Counted from the stretch's first letter, positions 1 through 10,917 are shown. The stretch: DNA of 64,000 nucleotides from Pogonophryne albipinna (GCA_028583405.1 CM053256.1:27613713-27677712); one strand, 5' to 3'. Numbers and translations are program-made. Notes: a model not told the origin generated them from the sequence alone.

Positions 1-900
1 ACAAAACCAAGGTAATGCTCTTTTCTAAAGCTAAAAAGACTACAGACACTGCTTTGGATATTGTTACTATGCAAGGACAAGTACTCAAAGTGGTTACCTG
101 TTATAAATACCTCGGTATCTGGCTTGATGATTGTCTTACTTTTAAACTTCAGGTCAATAATCTGCTTAAAAAGCTGAGGGTTAGGCTAGGTTTCTTTTTC
201 AGAAAAAAGTCCTGTTTCTCACTTGAGGCCAGGAAAAGGCTAGTCACTGTGACCTTTTGACCTGTGCTGGACTATGGTGATTTGATCTATATGAATGCAC
301 CTGCCCATTGCCTGGAAAAGTTAGATGCCGCCTATCACAGCACACTGAGATTTGTTACTAACTGTAAAGCACTTACTCATCACTGTACCCTGTATGCCAA
401 GACAGGTCTGCCTTCACTAACTGTACGGAGGCTCAGTCATTGGTACATGTTCATCTATAAAGCCATGTTGGGTAAACTACCTTTTTTATATCTGCTCTCT
501 GATCTCTCGACAAATTGAAAGTACGTATTGCCTGAGATCTCATGATGTGGTTTTATTCAATGTGCCAAGTGCTAAGACTGTCTTAGGGAAGAAAGCTTTT
601 AGTTGTGCAGCTCCACTAAATTGGAACAGTCTGCAAACATGTTTAAAACTGCGCACTTTGGTTCCCCTGCATCACTTTAAAACTCGGCTGGGTGACATGC
701 TGTTTGATACTCATGGTACCTGTCACTGTAAATAGAGTTTGTAAACTGTACCCTGTACATTATGTTGTATGTCATCCTTATTGTTGTTCTGTTGTTTTTA
801 TGTTACATGTGTAACTAATGTCCTGCAGGTCACCCTTGAAAAAGAGATCTTTTGATCTCAAGGGGCTTTCACCTGGTTAAATAAAGGCTACAAACAAACA
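1..900 (+). mobile_element. Non-LTR retrotransposon (LINE), 5'-truncated 3' end, RT C-terminal region broken
   Basis: The region reads as the C-terminal part of a LINE reverse transcriptase followed by its 3' UTR. Recognisable blocks are LGIWLDD near 110-130, VLDYGDLIYMNA near 264-300, HWYMFIYKAMLG near 437-475 and a WNSLQ block near 620. The frame is broken by an in-frame TGA at 258-260 and a frameshift between about 515 and 526. The 3' tail near 830-890 has GAAAAAGAGATC followed by GGTTAAATAAAGG, typical of fish LINE ends. The 5' part lies outside the window. I am confident it is a LINE; the clade (L1/Tx1, L2 or Jockey-like) is not settled. Confidence 0.8.
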
Positions 901-945
901 ATAAAGATGAGTATTCAAACAATTACATTCAATTACAAATCATTT

Positions 946-1125
946 ACAGTAGCTGACTCTTTTTTGTCCTAAGCGACTTACAATAAGTGCATTTTTATTT
1001 TTCAGCAATAACTTAATATGCCAAGGTACAATTGAAATAGATGTGTTTTCAGTTTGCGACGGAAGATATGCAGAGTTTCTGCTGTCCAGATGTGAATGGG
1101 GAGCTCCACATCCTCCTATGAAACC
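946..1125 (-). mobile_element. L2-type LINE 3' fragment
   Basis: Read on the minus strand, this is the end of an L2-like ORF2 (a RRKLKTHLF-like block near 1045-1070) followed by the L2 3' UTR signature CTTATTGTAAGTCGCTT near 968-985. It resembles the better-preserved L2 copy at 55033-55752. Only about 180 bp remain. Confidence 0.65.
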
Positions 1126-1369
1126 TATTTTATTTCCTTTTCCATGTTATACTTATACTTACTTGCATTAGAACATTTGCATGTTGAACTACATGATATC
1201 TTCCCCAGCCTCAAGGAAATACAATAAAATAAATGGATTCATAATTTTAAAAAATTGATAAAAATGTATAAATTAATAATGTTGTGTGCAAACATTTCAA
1301 ATTTAAATATAAAAAGAAAATAAAGTTTACTTTTGAAATGATTTCTCACAAAAACTTCTCTAAATTAAA

Positions 1370-1802
1370 CACTGAACAAAAATATAAACGCAACACTTTT
1401 GTTTTTGCTGAGATGAACTCAAAGATCTAAAACATTTTCTATATACACAAAATAACCATTTCTCTCAAATATTGTTCACAAATCTGAAAAAATCTGTGAT
1501 AGTGAGCACTTCTCCTTTGCCGAGATAATCCATCCCACCTCACAGGTGTGGCATATCAAGATGCTGATTAGACAGCATGATTATTGCACAGGTGTGCCTT
1601 AGGCTGGCCACAATAAAAGGCCACTCTAAAATGTTCAGTTTTATCACAGAGCACAATGCCACAGATGTCGCAAGTTTTGAGGGAGCGTGCAATTGGCATT
1701 GCAGGAATGTCCACCAGAGCTGTTGCCCGTGAATTGAATGTTCATTTCTCATGAAAAATGGGAGCAAAAACAAAAGTGTTGCATTTATATTTTTGTTCAG
1801 TG
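1370..1802. mobile_element. Tc1/mariner-type non-autonomous element
   Basis: Terminal inverted repeats start CACTGAACAAAAATATAAA at 1370 and end with the reverse complement at 1802, next to TA at the right boundary. The repeats are about 40 bp. About 430 bp remain. A short internal piece (1670-1735) resembles the helix-turn-helix part of a Tc1 transposase gene, so this is an internal deletion derivative. It is inserted in the 3' UTR of the flanking L2 LINE. Confidence 0.8.
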
Positions 1803-2332
1803 TATATAAATGCTTTGTCAATAGTTCTATTGCTCAAAGTGGAGTCGAAAGAGATGAGTTTTCAGTCTGCGCCGGAAGGTGTGTAAGCTATCTGCTGTCC
1901 TGATTTCAATGGGAAGCTCATTCCACCATTTTGGAGCCAGGATAGCAAACCCACGTGTTTTTGCTGATGGGAACTTGGGTCCCCCTCGCAGTGAGTGTGC
2001 ACCGAGCCGTTTGGCCGATGCAGAGCGGAGTGCACGTGCTGGGGTGTACGGTTTAACCATGTCCTGGATGTAGGAAGGGCCAGATCCATTCACGCAAGTA
2101 CCAGTGTCTTGAAGTGGATTCTAGCAGTTACCGGAAGCCAGTGGAGGGAGCGGAGGAGCGGCGTGGTGTGGGAGAATTTAGGAAGGTTGAAGACCAGACG
2201 AGCCGCTGCATTCTGGATGAGCTGCAGAGGTCGGATGGCACATGCAGTTAGACCAGCCAGGAGGGAGATGCAGTAGTCTAGGCGTGAGATGACAAGAGCC
2301 TGGGCCAGAACCTGCGTCGCTCTCTGCGTTTT
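1803..2332 (-). mobile_element. L2-type LINE 3' fragment, frameshifted
   Basis: The minus strand encodes the L2 RT C-terminus: an SRLDYCNSLLAG-like block near 2270-2295, GPSYIQDMVKPYTP near 2040-2080, and KTHLFRLHFEQ near 1830-1862. Compared with the copy at 55033-55752, about 11 bp are missing near 2094, which breaks the frame. Similarity stops near 2332, where unrelated sequence begins, so the copy is 5'-truncated. Confidence 0.85.
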
Positions 2333-2742
2333 CCGAATGCCAGGAAGTATTCTTGCCTCGCTTCTGAAGCAAGTGACTCGACCAAGTAAGCGTACTCGAG
2401 ATTGAGAAACACACGGTGTGAGATGTATTTTTTAGGTGTTCTGTCGTCATTTCCTGCGATCTTCTTCATGCAGTCAGTCAGAATGAATGAATGGGCGTTT
2501 CTTTGACTATTTATAGGCAAATATGGGCGTTACGTGAAGCCCGCAAAAGCTGCGCCGCATTTCGAGTTGATTGTGATTTATAAAGGGAAACCGGCGTAGG
2601 ATGTGCCGTACACAAGTCCTGTGCCGGTACACAGTCTTTTATGAATCGGAAAGTGTCGGTGCGTATTTATTTGCTTTGTCCTACGTAAGCAACCTTCCCA
2701 CGCCAATCCTACACAAGGCTTTATAAATGAGGCCCCAGGTAT
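2333..2742 (-). mobile_element. Possible DNA-transposon terminal segment (Harbinger-like?)
   Basis: The right boundary reads TTTATAAATGAGGCCCC. In minus orientation the terminus GGGGCCTCATTTATAAA is followed by an AT/GC-mixed block, a TATAAATAG box near 2505 and an open frame starting near 2470 that runs into the L2 fragment. The terminus resembles a common fish DNA-transposon end, but I cannot see the opposite terminus, so the family is uncertain. Confidence 0.35.
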
Positions 2743-2800
2743 CAGAACTCAGTTATAATCCTGCGTTGCCATTCTGTTGGCATTTTAAACTCCTCTCAGT

Positions 2801-2925
<125 letters not shown>

Positions 2926-3309
2926 TGGAGCTCAGCTGTGGAGAGAGCAGCATGTCTGTGCTATTGATCCCTGGAAAGCAGACAACAGACTGCACTGTTA
3001 GTGTTTGGGATTATCTCCATTCTCCTTCCACACTCGATATTCCCATCCCATTTGAATTGTGTGTCCATATGCTCAAATGTCAGAAAATGTCACTGCAAAA
3101 ACACAGAAGTGCTTCATGCACGGGAGGGAAAAAAAAGTTAAATTACGCAAATGATGCATTGTTAGTCAGACGGCACCTCAGGGGATGGATCACCGCCCCT
3201 GCAGGTACAGTGTGAGATACATACAATACAAGGGTATAACGTTTATAATGTCTTAAATCCTTTAATAAAAATGTATTTGAAACTTCTATATTCTTAATTT
3301 ACCCCATAC

Positions 3310-3545
3310 ATCTTTCACTTTTGGCAACAGGGGAGGCTTCCAATTGGACAGTTGCTGGTTTGACCCCAAGCCCATGTATCTTTGGGCAAGATAGTCCAAC
3401 TCCAAATTGTTCCCGACGGCCAATGGTGTGTAAATGTGTGTATGGCAGTCTCTGCCTGTGTATGAATGTGTGTGAATGGGTGATGCCAACTTAAATATGT
3501 AAGTGTGCTTTAAGGAGCTGCAAAAACTGGAAATGTTTTACCAAT
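3310..3545. repeat. SINE/MITE-like interspersed repeat
   Basis: Contains a B-box-like GGTTTGACCCC near 3358 and the block TGTGTGAATGGGTGATGC near 3469, then AGTGCTTTAAGGAG. This layout is common in a repeat class of fish genomes. No clear ends or target duplication were seen. Confidence 0.4.
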
Positions 3546-4120
3546 TTACCATCGGCTGACTACTGAAAGCACGCCGGTTTATTCAAACCAACACCGAATG
3601 TTGTAAAAAGTCAAAAGATGACTGATATTGGAAAGGGAAGATCAGATCATTGTCTCTGCTGATTTTCACATGTTGTCTCCATCTATGGGGTTGTTCCTAG
3701 GGAGTGATAGCAGATCAGCGTGGAGTGAACAGTGAACGTCTCACTACAGCCCCTCTGAGTCCTGATCTCAGCTCTGCTCCTCTCCAGAGCTTCACTGAAA
3801 CACTTGTAGATGAAGCACCATGTACCTCAGTGTTTCTGAGGACGTGAGGGGAAACGTAGCACTATACAATATCCATAATAGTAAATTCTGGTAATTAAAC
3901 TTTACTTTCTAGTTATTTCACTGTAACAATTGTATGATAAAACATACAATTACTATAAATAATTTATATAAATAAAGTGTGTTTAATATGAAATATGTTG
4001 TTTTATTAATTAATGAAAATAATATAATAATGTAAATAGATCATTTACAAACCAATTATCAACCAATTGTTCTAAATATATGTTCCATCTTTGTAAATAA
4101 TGTGTGACGGCCGTCGCCTG
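3546..4120. other. No gene seen
   Basis: AT-rich sequence between the SINE-like repeat and the EnSpm left end. No ORF or repeat boundary stands out. Confidence 0.6.
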
Positions 4121-4210
4121 CACTGTAAAAAAAGTCTGTGAAATTAACAGGGAAAAGCTGTAAAATCACGACATCAAAAAACTGTAAATAGAGAAACAAT
4201 GAAGCAGTGT

Positions 4211-4647
4211 TTAAAGGTGGGGTAGGTAAGTTTCAGAAACCGGCTCGAGATACACTTTTTGTTATATGCCATGGAATGCTCTTAACATCCCGATAGCAAT
4301 GAATATCTGAAGTGCTTTGACAAAAAATCCATACAAAAATTTCATTTGTGGAAGCCGTAATACTGTAAAAAGTACAACCAATCCGTTTAGCCGGGCCGGC
4401 ACAAACGTATCTCGTGCCCTCATTGGGCGTGCCCTCATTGGGCGTGCATTGCAGCAGTACTTCAATGACTCGCCAGCAACAGGCGGCCACTTTCACCAGT
4501 CTGCTGACGTCATGTGCGCGTTCATGTGTGTTGGAGGAGGTGCTCTGTAAGGAAGTCTGAAGGAAGGGGCGGATTCTTTTCGGCTGTGTACTTTCAAATT
4601 TTAGTGCACTCGAGCCGGTTTCTGAAACTTACCTACCCCACCTTTAA
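4211..4647. mobile_element. TTAA-specific MITE (piggyBac- or Kolobok-like)
   Basis: A perfect 35-bp inverted repeat begins AGGTGGGGTAGGTAAG at 4215 and ends at 4643, flanked on both sides by TTAA (4211-4214, 4644-4647). No coding capacity. It contains a 15-bp tandem duplication near 4418-4447 (GCCCTCATTGGGCGT twice). TTAA targets are used by piggyBac and Kolobok; I cannot choose between them. Confidence 0.85.
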
Positions 4648-4989
4648 TTTACAGTAATATTTCGTAAAGTACTGAACCAAACAAAACTGTTAAATTCACA
4701 TTAAGAATATGTTAAAATAAAGATATTTCATTGTATAGTTTACAGATTACTGTGGTTTGAACACAGAAAAACTGTAATACATAAAACAATACAATACAGT
4801 TAAAATTACAACATGACAGTGTTAAAATCATGTTTTTTTTATATTTTTTAATTCTTGAATATACTATAAAATACTTACTTCTTATTTCTATTTGTTAATA
4901 CATATGTTTATTTTGAAATTGGAAATAACCCAATACTGAGATATTCTTGGAAATTAAATGAGAATCCATAAAACAGCTGGCGTTTGGAT

Positions 4990-5358
4990 TCTGGGGCCGC
5001 CCGGCTATTTGGAGTGGAATGCAGCCCACGGCAGACAGCCCAAACAGTAATCGAACGCGCCACTACGTGTGGACGGGCCGTTATATTCTTGTATTTTTTT
5101 TAAATTGGGACAGCCTCTCGGCGGAAGTGACGCAAGTGGTCAACGAACGCAGCCTCCGAAGGAAACGGCCGCTGAACTGAGACACGCCTACTGAGCAGTA
5201 GAGTTTGTTTCTGTTATTTCATTGGACTATTTAATTATCGCGGGAGCAGCCACTTTTTGCAGGTTAATGGCTCGGTGCGCGGCCAAGTTTATCTCAAGTC
5301 TGCCTGCCACGGACCACGGAGCTGTGTGCACATGAGCGGAGGATCACATCTGTAGCAC
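4990..5358 (+). promoter_or_regulatory. Probable promoter and untranslated leader exon of the EnSpm transposase gene
   Basis: A locally GC-rich block in an AT-rich element. A strong splice donor (CACTG|GTAAGCT) lies at 5358/5359. ATGs in the leader (for example near 5268 and 5333) open only short frames, so it is probably untranslated. Placement is inferred from composition and the donor; no transcription evidence is available. Confidence 0.45.
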
Positions 5359-5816
5359 TGGTAAGCTAACCGTTTATTTTCTTCAAACTTCAATTATAAC
5401 ACGGTGTGTTGTCAGGACAATACTAACTTCTGTTTGTGATTGAGTGCATTTTGCAGCAAAACGCTACAGACGAGGGGTTATGTTCTGCATTGCATAGGAA
5501 CCCCAGTGTTTTTCAAATGTGTTGGCGCGAACTGCAAGCAAACTATTGCATGTTGCAGTCATAGTTATAACGTCTACTGACCGGGAGTTAATTTAAATAG
5601 TCTGGTAACGTTATTGAAGTATCATGCTAAAAGCTGAACTCTTTATTTTCGTTTAATTCATGCTGTTGTGAAGCGGGGGCTTTGAAGCTACATCTGAGCG
5701 GGTTCAAACTTAACGGGCAGTCGTGTTAACATGCTAAAAATGATTACCTGACGAACTGCAAGCGAACATTTTGTACTTACACAGCTTTTAAAGCTCACTT
5801 TTATTGGATTCACAAT

Positions 5817-8171
5817 GTGCCTGCAGCCACTGCTAGAGCCGTTGTTACAGATTTGAAATGTGCAATTTCGTTATGTGCGCACCAATTTCAAACAGTGAAA
5901 GAACTTATATCCCACTTAAAAGATCATATAGTGGAGGGACGACCTGTGTTATGTCCAGTAACTGGTTGTACAAATAATTTCACTGTGAAATCGTCATTTA
6001 CTGCTCATATGTCCAGAAAACACAGAGCATGTTCTGTTGATAGCATAAGTGACATGTACAGGGAAGCCATTTCTCCGTGTTCTGCACATGAAGATGCTTC
6101 CCAGAGCCCAAATGATGCAACAACAAATGAAAGCACTGATTTGCCACAGCATTTCAATGAGACCTATCTTAGGAATGTATGCTTATTCTACTTAAAATTG
6201 CAAGGGCAGCTCCTTCTTCCAGCTTCAACAATACAGACCATTGTCGAAGAGATGCAAAATGTGCATGAGTTGGGACAGGATTACATTTTAAGTAAACTAC
6301 GTTCACTTTTAAAAGATGACATGTCTCTAACTGATGATGCTATTGCTAAAATCTGTGATTGTGTGAAGGATTCCGATCTGTTCTCAGTCTGTCACCAGGG
6401 ACCACTGAGAACAACATATTCAAGAGCTCAGACATTCAAAAAGATGTTCAAATACATAGAGCCTAAAAAAGTAACATTAGGAAATGATGAAAATATGACA
6501 CAAAGGTTTGCTTACTACATACCTGTGAAACAAACTGTAAGTGGCTTATTAGAATCAGAATTTTGGAAGAATTCAATGTCACAGCAGTCATGTGAAACAG
6601 ACTCAGATGTTTTTGGTGACATAAGTGATGGACACAACTTTAAGTCCAACCAGTTCTTCATTGAAAATCCAGGATGCCTGAAGCTAATGCTGTACCAGGA
6701 TGCTTTTGAAATGGTCAACCCCCTTGGCTCTGCTAGGAAAAAACACAAAGTTGTTGCAGTCTATCTTTCTGTGGCAAATCTACCTGCTCATGTGCGCTCT
6801 AATACTGATCACATGTCCCTGGTTTTATTGTGTGGGGAGAATGAACTAAAACAATTTGGATTTGCTAAGGTGTTCTCAGAGATGTTAGTGGATTTAAAAG
6901 ATTTGGAGGAAAATGGAATAGTTACAACAGATGGAGACATGGTCAAAGGGGCTCTGTACTGCATTGCGGGTGATAACTTGGGTTCACACGGTATTGGTGG
7001 GTTCACTGAAAACTTTAGTCGTTCTAAGTACTTTTGCAGGTACTGTGAAATCACACAAAGTGAGTTTAAGAGTGATGATCCAAATGTATGTGGACCACAG
7101 CGCACACCCCAAGGTTACGATTCTGCTGTTGCTGATCTACAAGTTGAAGACAATCAACACATCAAAGGCATAAAGGCAAACTCTGTCGTCAATGCTCTGA
7201 CATCTTTTCATGTTTGCAAGCCAGGTCTCCCACCTTGTTTAGGCCATGACATATTTGAGGGTGTCTTATCCTACGATGTTGCACTGTACTTAAAGTATTT
7301 TATTAAGAAAAATAAATGGTTTACATATTCACTTTTGAACCGGCGCATAAAACGGTTCAAGTACAAAGGATCTGATGCTCTCACTAAGCCCTGTGCTGTC
7401 AACTCTGACGTATTCAAGCTCTCAGGTCAAGCCATTCAGAACTGGAATTTGTTAAGATTGCTGCCTGTATTAATTGGTGACAAAGTGCAAAATCCAGAAG
7501 ATGATGTGTGGCAGTTGACTCTCCAGCTTAAGGATATTGTTGATCTGATTTGTGCACAAAATATTTCGTTGTCACAGGTAGCCTATCTTGACATTACAAT
7601 CCAAGAGTATTTGGAAACAAAGAAGTGTTTCTTTCCTGAGAGTCCACTAAAACCAAAGCACCATTTCATGAGACACTATCCGGCACTCATCTTGAAATTT
7701 GGCCCCTTGATTAGAGTATGGACAATGCGTTTTGAAAGTAAACACAGCTACTTCAAGAGATGTGCCAGGCATTTGAAAAACTTTAAAAACATCTGCCTAA
7801 CTTTATCCGAAAGACATCAGATGTTTCAGGCATATCTTTCAGCTGGGCCAGGATGCAGTCAACTTCTGCAAGTCAAAGACAGTTGTACTTTTTACTCCAG
7901 TCTTTACAGTGATTCAATCAAACATGCAGTGAGAGAGCTTGGCTTTTCAGAAAACAATACTAGTGTTTCCACAGACAAAGGTACATCATATAAAAAAGGG
8001 CTTTTCCTTGTGTCCAAAAATGACGAGTCCATGGAGTTCGGAGAACTGCTCATTATTTTAATTCAAAATGATTCAGCTGTGTATTTTGTGATGGATATAC
8101 ATAAAGCTGACTATCATTCTGAATACCACCTGTACTCTGACAAAACAGAATGCAAGGTTGCAATGTGTTAA
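5817..8171 (+). CDS. EnSpm/CACTA (TNP2-like) transposase with N-terminal C2H2 zinc fingers
   Basis: A 784-codon open frame that should encode the DNA-cutting and joining enzyme of the element. Counting the GTG at 5817 as residue 1, two C2H2 fingers are visible: C15/C20/H33/H37 and C46/C51/H64/H69. Blocks typical of the animal EnSpm transposase follow: YQDAFEMVNPLGS (D295), AGDNLGSHGIGGF (D386) and GHDIFEGV (D478, E481), which probably include the acidic catalytic residues, then HHFMRHYP and RFESKHSYFKR. No in-frame ATG exists between the upstream stop at 5727-5729 and 5817, yet the upstream frame encodes another Cys/His cluster. The real start is therefore probably in an upstream exon joined by splicing. 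No internal stop is seen, so the protein may be functional. Confidence 0.85.
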   Translation: MPAATARAVVTDLKCAISLCAHQFQTVKELISHLKDHIVEGRPVLCPVTGCTNNFTVKSSFTAHMSRKHRACSVDSISDMYREAISPCSAHEDASQSPNDATTNESTDLPQHFNETYLRNVCLFYLKLQGQLLLPASTIQTIVEEMQNVHELGQDYILSKLRSLLKDDMSLTDDAIAKICDCVKDSDLFSVCHQGPLRTTYSRAQTFKKMFKYIEPKKVTLGNDENMTQRFAYYIPVKQTVSGLLESEFWKNSMSQQSCETDSDVFGDISDGHNFKSNQFFIENPGCLKLMLYQDAFEMVNPLGSARKKHKVVAVYLSVANLPAHVRSNTDHMSLVLLCGENELKQFGFAKVFSEMLVDLKDLEENGIVTTDGDMVKGALYCIAGDNLGSHGIGGFTENFSRSKYFCRYCEITQSEFKSDDPNVCGPQRTPQGYDSAVADLQVEDNQHIKGIKANSVVNALTSFHVCKPGLPPCLGHDIFEGVLSYDVALYLKYFIKKNKWFTYSLLNRRIKRFKYKGSDALTKPCAVNSDVFKLSGQAIQNWNLLRLLPVLIGDKVQNPEDDVWQLTLQLKDIVDLICAQNISLSQVAYLDITIQEYLETKKCFFPESPLKPKHHFMRHYPALILKFGPLIRVWTMRFESKHSYFKRCARHLKNFKNICLTLSERHQMFQAYLSAGPGCSQLLQVKDSCTFYSSLYSDSIKHAVRELGFSENNTSVSTDKGTSYKKGLFLVSKNDESMEFGELLIILIQNDSAVYFVMDIHKADYHSEYHLYSDKTECKVAMC

Positions 8172-8542
8172 CATTAACGACTTGGTAGATTTTTATCCAT
8201 TACCATCATACATTGTTAACGGGCACCAAGTCATCCCGCTGAAACACAGTGTGTTGTCAAAATAAACACGATATTGGCTACTGTGGTGTTGAAACCATTC
8301 TAACAATGCACATGTGTGCTTAGGGAAAATGATCAAATACTATTTGAAAAATATTAAAGTGACAGCAGTTTTTGTTCTGCAATATACAGAAATAAAAAGT
8401 ATACATCCTCAATCACACCCTATACTCAAATTAGAGGTTCCTCTTATCTGTATATAATGTATGAATAGTATTACTTGACTAAATGTCTAATTATCTTTGT
8501 CTTTCATTTGTAATTTTGAAAACCGAAAAGTGTAGTTCTTCC
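8172..8542. other. EnSpm spacer between the two genes
   Basis: AT-rich, no conserved frame. AATAAA-like signals near 8262 and 8390 could serve as polyadenylation sites for the transposase transcript. Confidence 0.4.
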
Positions 8543-8766
8543 ATGATTCCAGAGATGACAGACATGGAGCAAACATTTATACGCAGTGCCATCACTGAGG
8601 TCTTGCCTGACCTTCCAGAGATGACAAAGGATATTCTGGAAGAGACTTTACAATCCCTTGGGGTGGAGAGCGATGAGGATTTCCAGTTTGTTAAGGAAGC
8701 AGATTTGCTGTCAGCTTTGAGGCCAATTCAAGCCAGAAAAGTCCTTGCTGCTTGAAAGCTGAGATG
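8543..8766 (+). CDS. EnSpm second gene, first recognisable exon (SAM-like domain)
   Basis: The frame from the ATG at 8543 encodes a SAM-domain-like segment (LEETLQSLGVESDEDF, then LLSALRPIQARKVLAA). Such SAMD3-like partner proteins accompany the EnSpm transposase in fish. The frame stops at TGA 8753-8755, where related proteins often have Trp, so this may be a single-base nonsense mutation. A GTATGT donor follows at about 8767. The assignment to the SAMD3-like family is from memory of the motif; the exon limits are inferred. Confidence 0.55.
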
Positions 8767-8904
8767 TATGTATACTTGTGACTATTGTAGTACAGGGTGC
8801 AACCAGTGCCCAAAGTGGCCTGCGTAAAAGATCAATCAGAAATATAGAAACATTAAAACGATGTTCCTCAGAACTCTTTTTGTTTGTATGTGTGTGTTTT
8901 GCAG

Positions 8905-9152
8905 GCCAGACTCCTGAATCCACCAGCTCATCTGTTTGTCTCTCAGGCCCAGGACCTTCTGCATCCTTGACGTCCTATTCACCCAGAAGTTCATCCTCAA
9001 CCTCTTCCAACAGCTGCAAAAGCCCTGATATAGACTGGATGGATAGCTTTGTGATACCGTGGGATAAGTTCCCAGAGGAACTGATGCAGACACTGGAGAG
9101 AGGAAAACGACCTAGTCCACGAATGAGAAGAGAGATGTATGTTGAGAAATGA
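8905..9152 (+). CDS. EnSpm second gene, next exon (Ser-rich linker and IPW motif)
   Basis: A pyrimidine-rich acceptor ending TTTTGCAG lies at 8897-8904. The exon encodes a Ser-rich linker and then DWMDSFVIPWDKFPEEL and GKRPSPRMRREM, a block also found in fish SAMD3-like proteins. The frame ends at TGA 9150-9152, but a GTATGT donor lies just before (near 9136), so the protein probably continued in an exon now deleted. The usual 3' portion of this gene is not present before the element's end. Confidence 0.55.
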
Positions 9153-9519
9153 CAGATGTTTTTGATCACTGCTATTATATATATAATAAATTCTTGGAAA
9201 GGCAAGTTCTTGTCGGAATTTGTTCAACTTTTAATACAGTGGCTCTTGAGCTTTATCTAGCTTTGCATTTTTAATTTTAAGTGCTTAATCTGTGTACCCT
9301 GGATTACATTCTTCACATTGCTGGTAATAGTCAAACATATATATATACGAAGACAGTGTAGTTTAAATTAAATCTTTCAATCTGACTAATGTATAGGAAT
9401 TTTTTTCCACTGAGCAATAATCCATACAGGCGGTTTTATACTATATATTTGAGATTGATATTCATAGAACAGTTTTTTCTGCATTTTAATTGTAATAAAT
9501 ACGTTTTACAGAAAACTTA

Positions 9520-9886
9520 AATTGCAGTATTTAGATGTTGCTTTCACCGTAAAACACTGCATTACGCTGATGCTTTTACAGTTAAACAGTGTTATTTGTT
9601 TGGTATGTTTCTGTAAAATTGAATGGGATTCAATGTACAATATACAACAACTGCATGTAAATCTTACTGAAATAATCAGTTTAATGGCAACGTGATCATG
9701 CTAATTCAGCAGAAAAGGGCTGTTGAAATTACAGATTTAAAATGTAAATTACAACAGTTTTAAACTGTAAAATATACACGTTGTTCTGTAAAGTTGTTTA
9801 CAGTTTACCGTATTTTTTACATCATTATTCTGGCAACAAAGCTGCCAGGTTTTTACCGTAAAAACAACGTTGTTTTTTTTACAGTG
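9520..9886. repeat. EnSpm right subterminal repeats and terminus
   Basis: Many copies of TGTAAA, TTTACAG and ACCGTAAAA in both orientations, ending in the CACTG terminus. Such subterminal arrays are transposase-binding sites in CACTA elements. Confidence 0.65.
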
Positions 9887-9894
9887 AACCGACC

Positions 9895-10330
9895 TGTGAG
9901 CATTCTGTGTGTATATATATATATTTGTGTGTGTATATGACTGCCTTTAGGTACTATGGTTACCGCGTCGGTGTGACTTTGGTTAGTTCCTTCCACCGGA
10001 AGAGGTCTGGGGCGATGCTTGATGATGCGGGATGACGCTATTTAAGCTGCAACGCTGCTGTCATTCGGGGTGCTGGATTTGTGCCAGGACACCTCGCTAC
10101 TCATACTCTCCAAATGTTTGTGTGTATTCTGTGATTTGTGACGGCGTCGAACTTGTGCGAGACGCCTCACTATTTTCGCCTTAAGTGCCCATAGTGTTCT
10201 ATGACTGTGATACTCTGTGGCCTTCATTTTGTGTATTTACATTGTGAACAGATAGCTTCTTGTTTAAAGAGCCTGTATTTTTGTTTATATCATCTTTATT
10301 TTGCGTTTATTATTAAAATCAACTTCTTAC
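9895..10330 (+). mobile_element. LTR-like repeat, left part (interrupted by Gypsy insertion)
   Basis: Contains a TATTTAAGC box near 10039 and an AT-rich polyadenylation-like stretch near 10300-10320. It continues at 15787-15847 after removal of the Gypsy element, ending GGGACGTAACA. This resembles a solo LTR read on the plus strand. Its left boundary and target duplication were not found. Confidence 0.4.
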
Positions 10331-10917
10331 TGTGAGGATTTGCAGTTCTCCCTCCTTCTGTTCCCCTTTGTGTTTGTTATTGTCTGTGTGTCTGTCTTCC
10401 TGGCTGGGCGTGGCTGTCCCACTTCTGATTCCCGCCAACTCACCTCCTCAGCTGCTGCTCGTCATCCTGATTACAACTACTCACCTTCACCTGCATATAT
10501 ACCCGGTTCCTTCATCCAGTATTCACCAGTTCGTCGTTTCACCACGCTGTATCCATCTGCCACGTCCAGCCACCTACCCCTCGTCTGTGTTCCTCCGTGC
10601 TTCCACGCACACCTGCCCCAGCCTGCTTACTCTAGCCAGCTCTGGATCCCTGGCTCTCCTCGTCTGTGTTCCGCCGTGCTTCTCCGCACACCTGCTCCAG
10701 CCTGCTCGCTCTCGCTAACTCGGGATCCCCGGCTTCGGACCTCCGCTCCTCCTCTGGTGACAAACCCTGGCCCTGGACATCGTGGATTATCCAATCCCTC
10801 TTCGGTCTCTTGAAAATGGTTTTTGGTTAATAAACCTTTTTGCCTCATAAACTTTGTCTCCTCTCCATAGTGTTCAGTATTGTGGGTTCACTCCTGTAGC
10901 TCTCGGAGAGCGTAACA
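10331..10917 (+). repeat. Gypsy 5' LTR
   Basis: Starts TGTGAGG directly after the target duplication and ends GAGAGCGTAACA. A TATATAC box lies near 10494 and AATAAA near 10829. Compared with the 3' LTR it lacks 16 bp near 10561. Confidence 0.88.

Larger units (their letters stand above)
4121..9886 (+). mobile_element. EnSpm/CACTA DNA transposon, about 5.8 kb
   Basis: The left end begins CACTGTAAAAAAA (4121) and the right end is TTTTTTTACAGTG (to 9886), so the CACTG termini are inverted. ACTGTAAA/TTTACAGT motifs are repeated in both subterminal regions, as in CACTA elements. Inside lie a GC-rich leader exon, a long transposase frame and a second gene with a SAM-like domain. The flanking dinucleotides (TG left, AA right) do not match, so the target duplication is lost or an end is slightly misplaced. 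A TTAA MITE interrupts the left end at 4211-4647. Confidence 0.85.

Noticed and set aside
5068..5087. GTGTGGACGGGCCGTTATAT shared with the Harbinger-like MITE end at 30640-30657
   Set aside because: Only one terminus-sized match in the EnSpm leader; too short to call a second MITE.
10301..10813. 170-codon Pro/Ser-rich frame
   Set aside because: Lies in the Gypsy 5' LTR; the same type of frame occurs in the 3' LTR.
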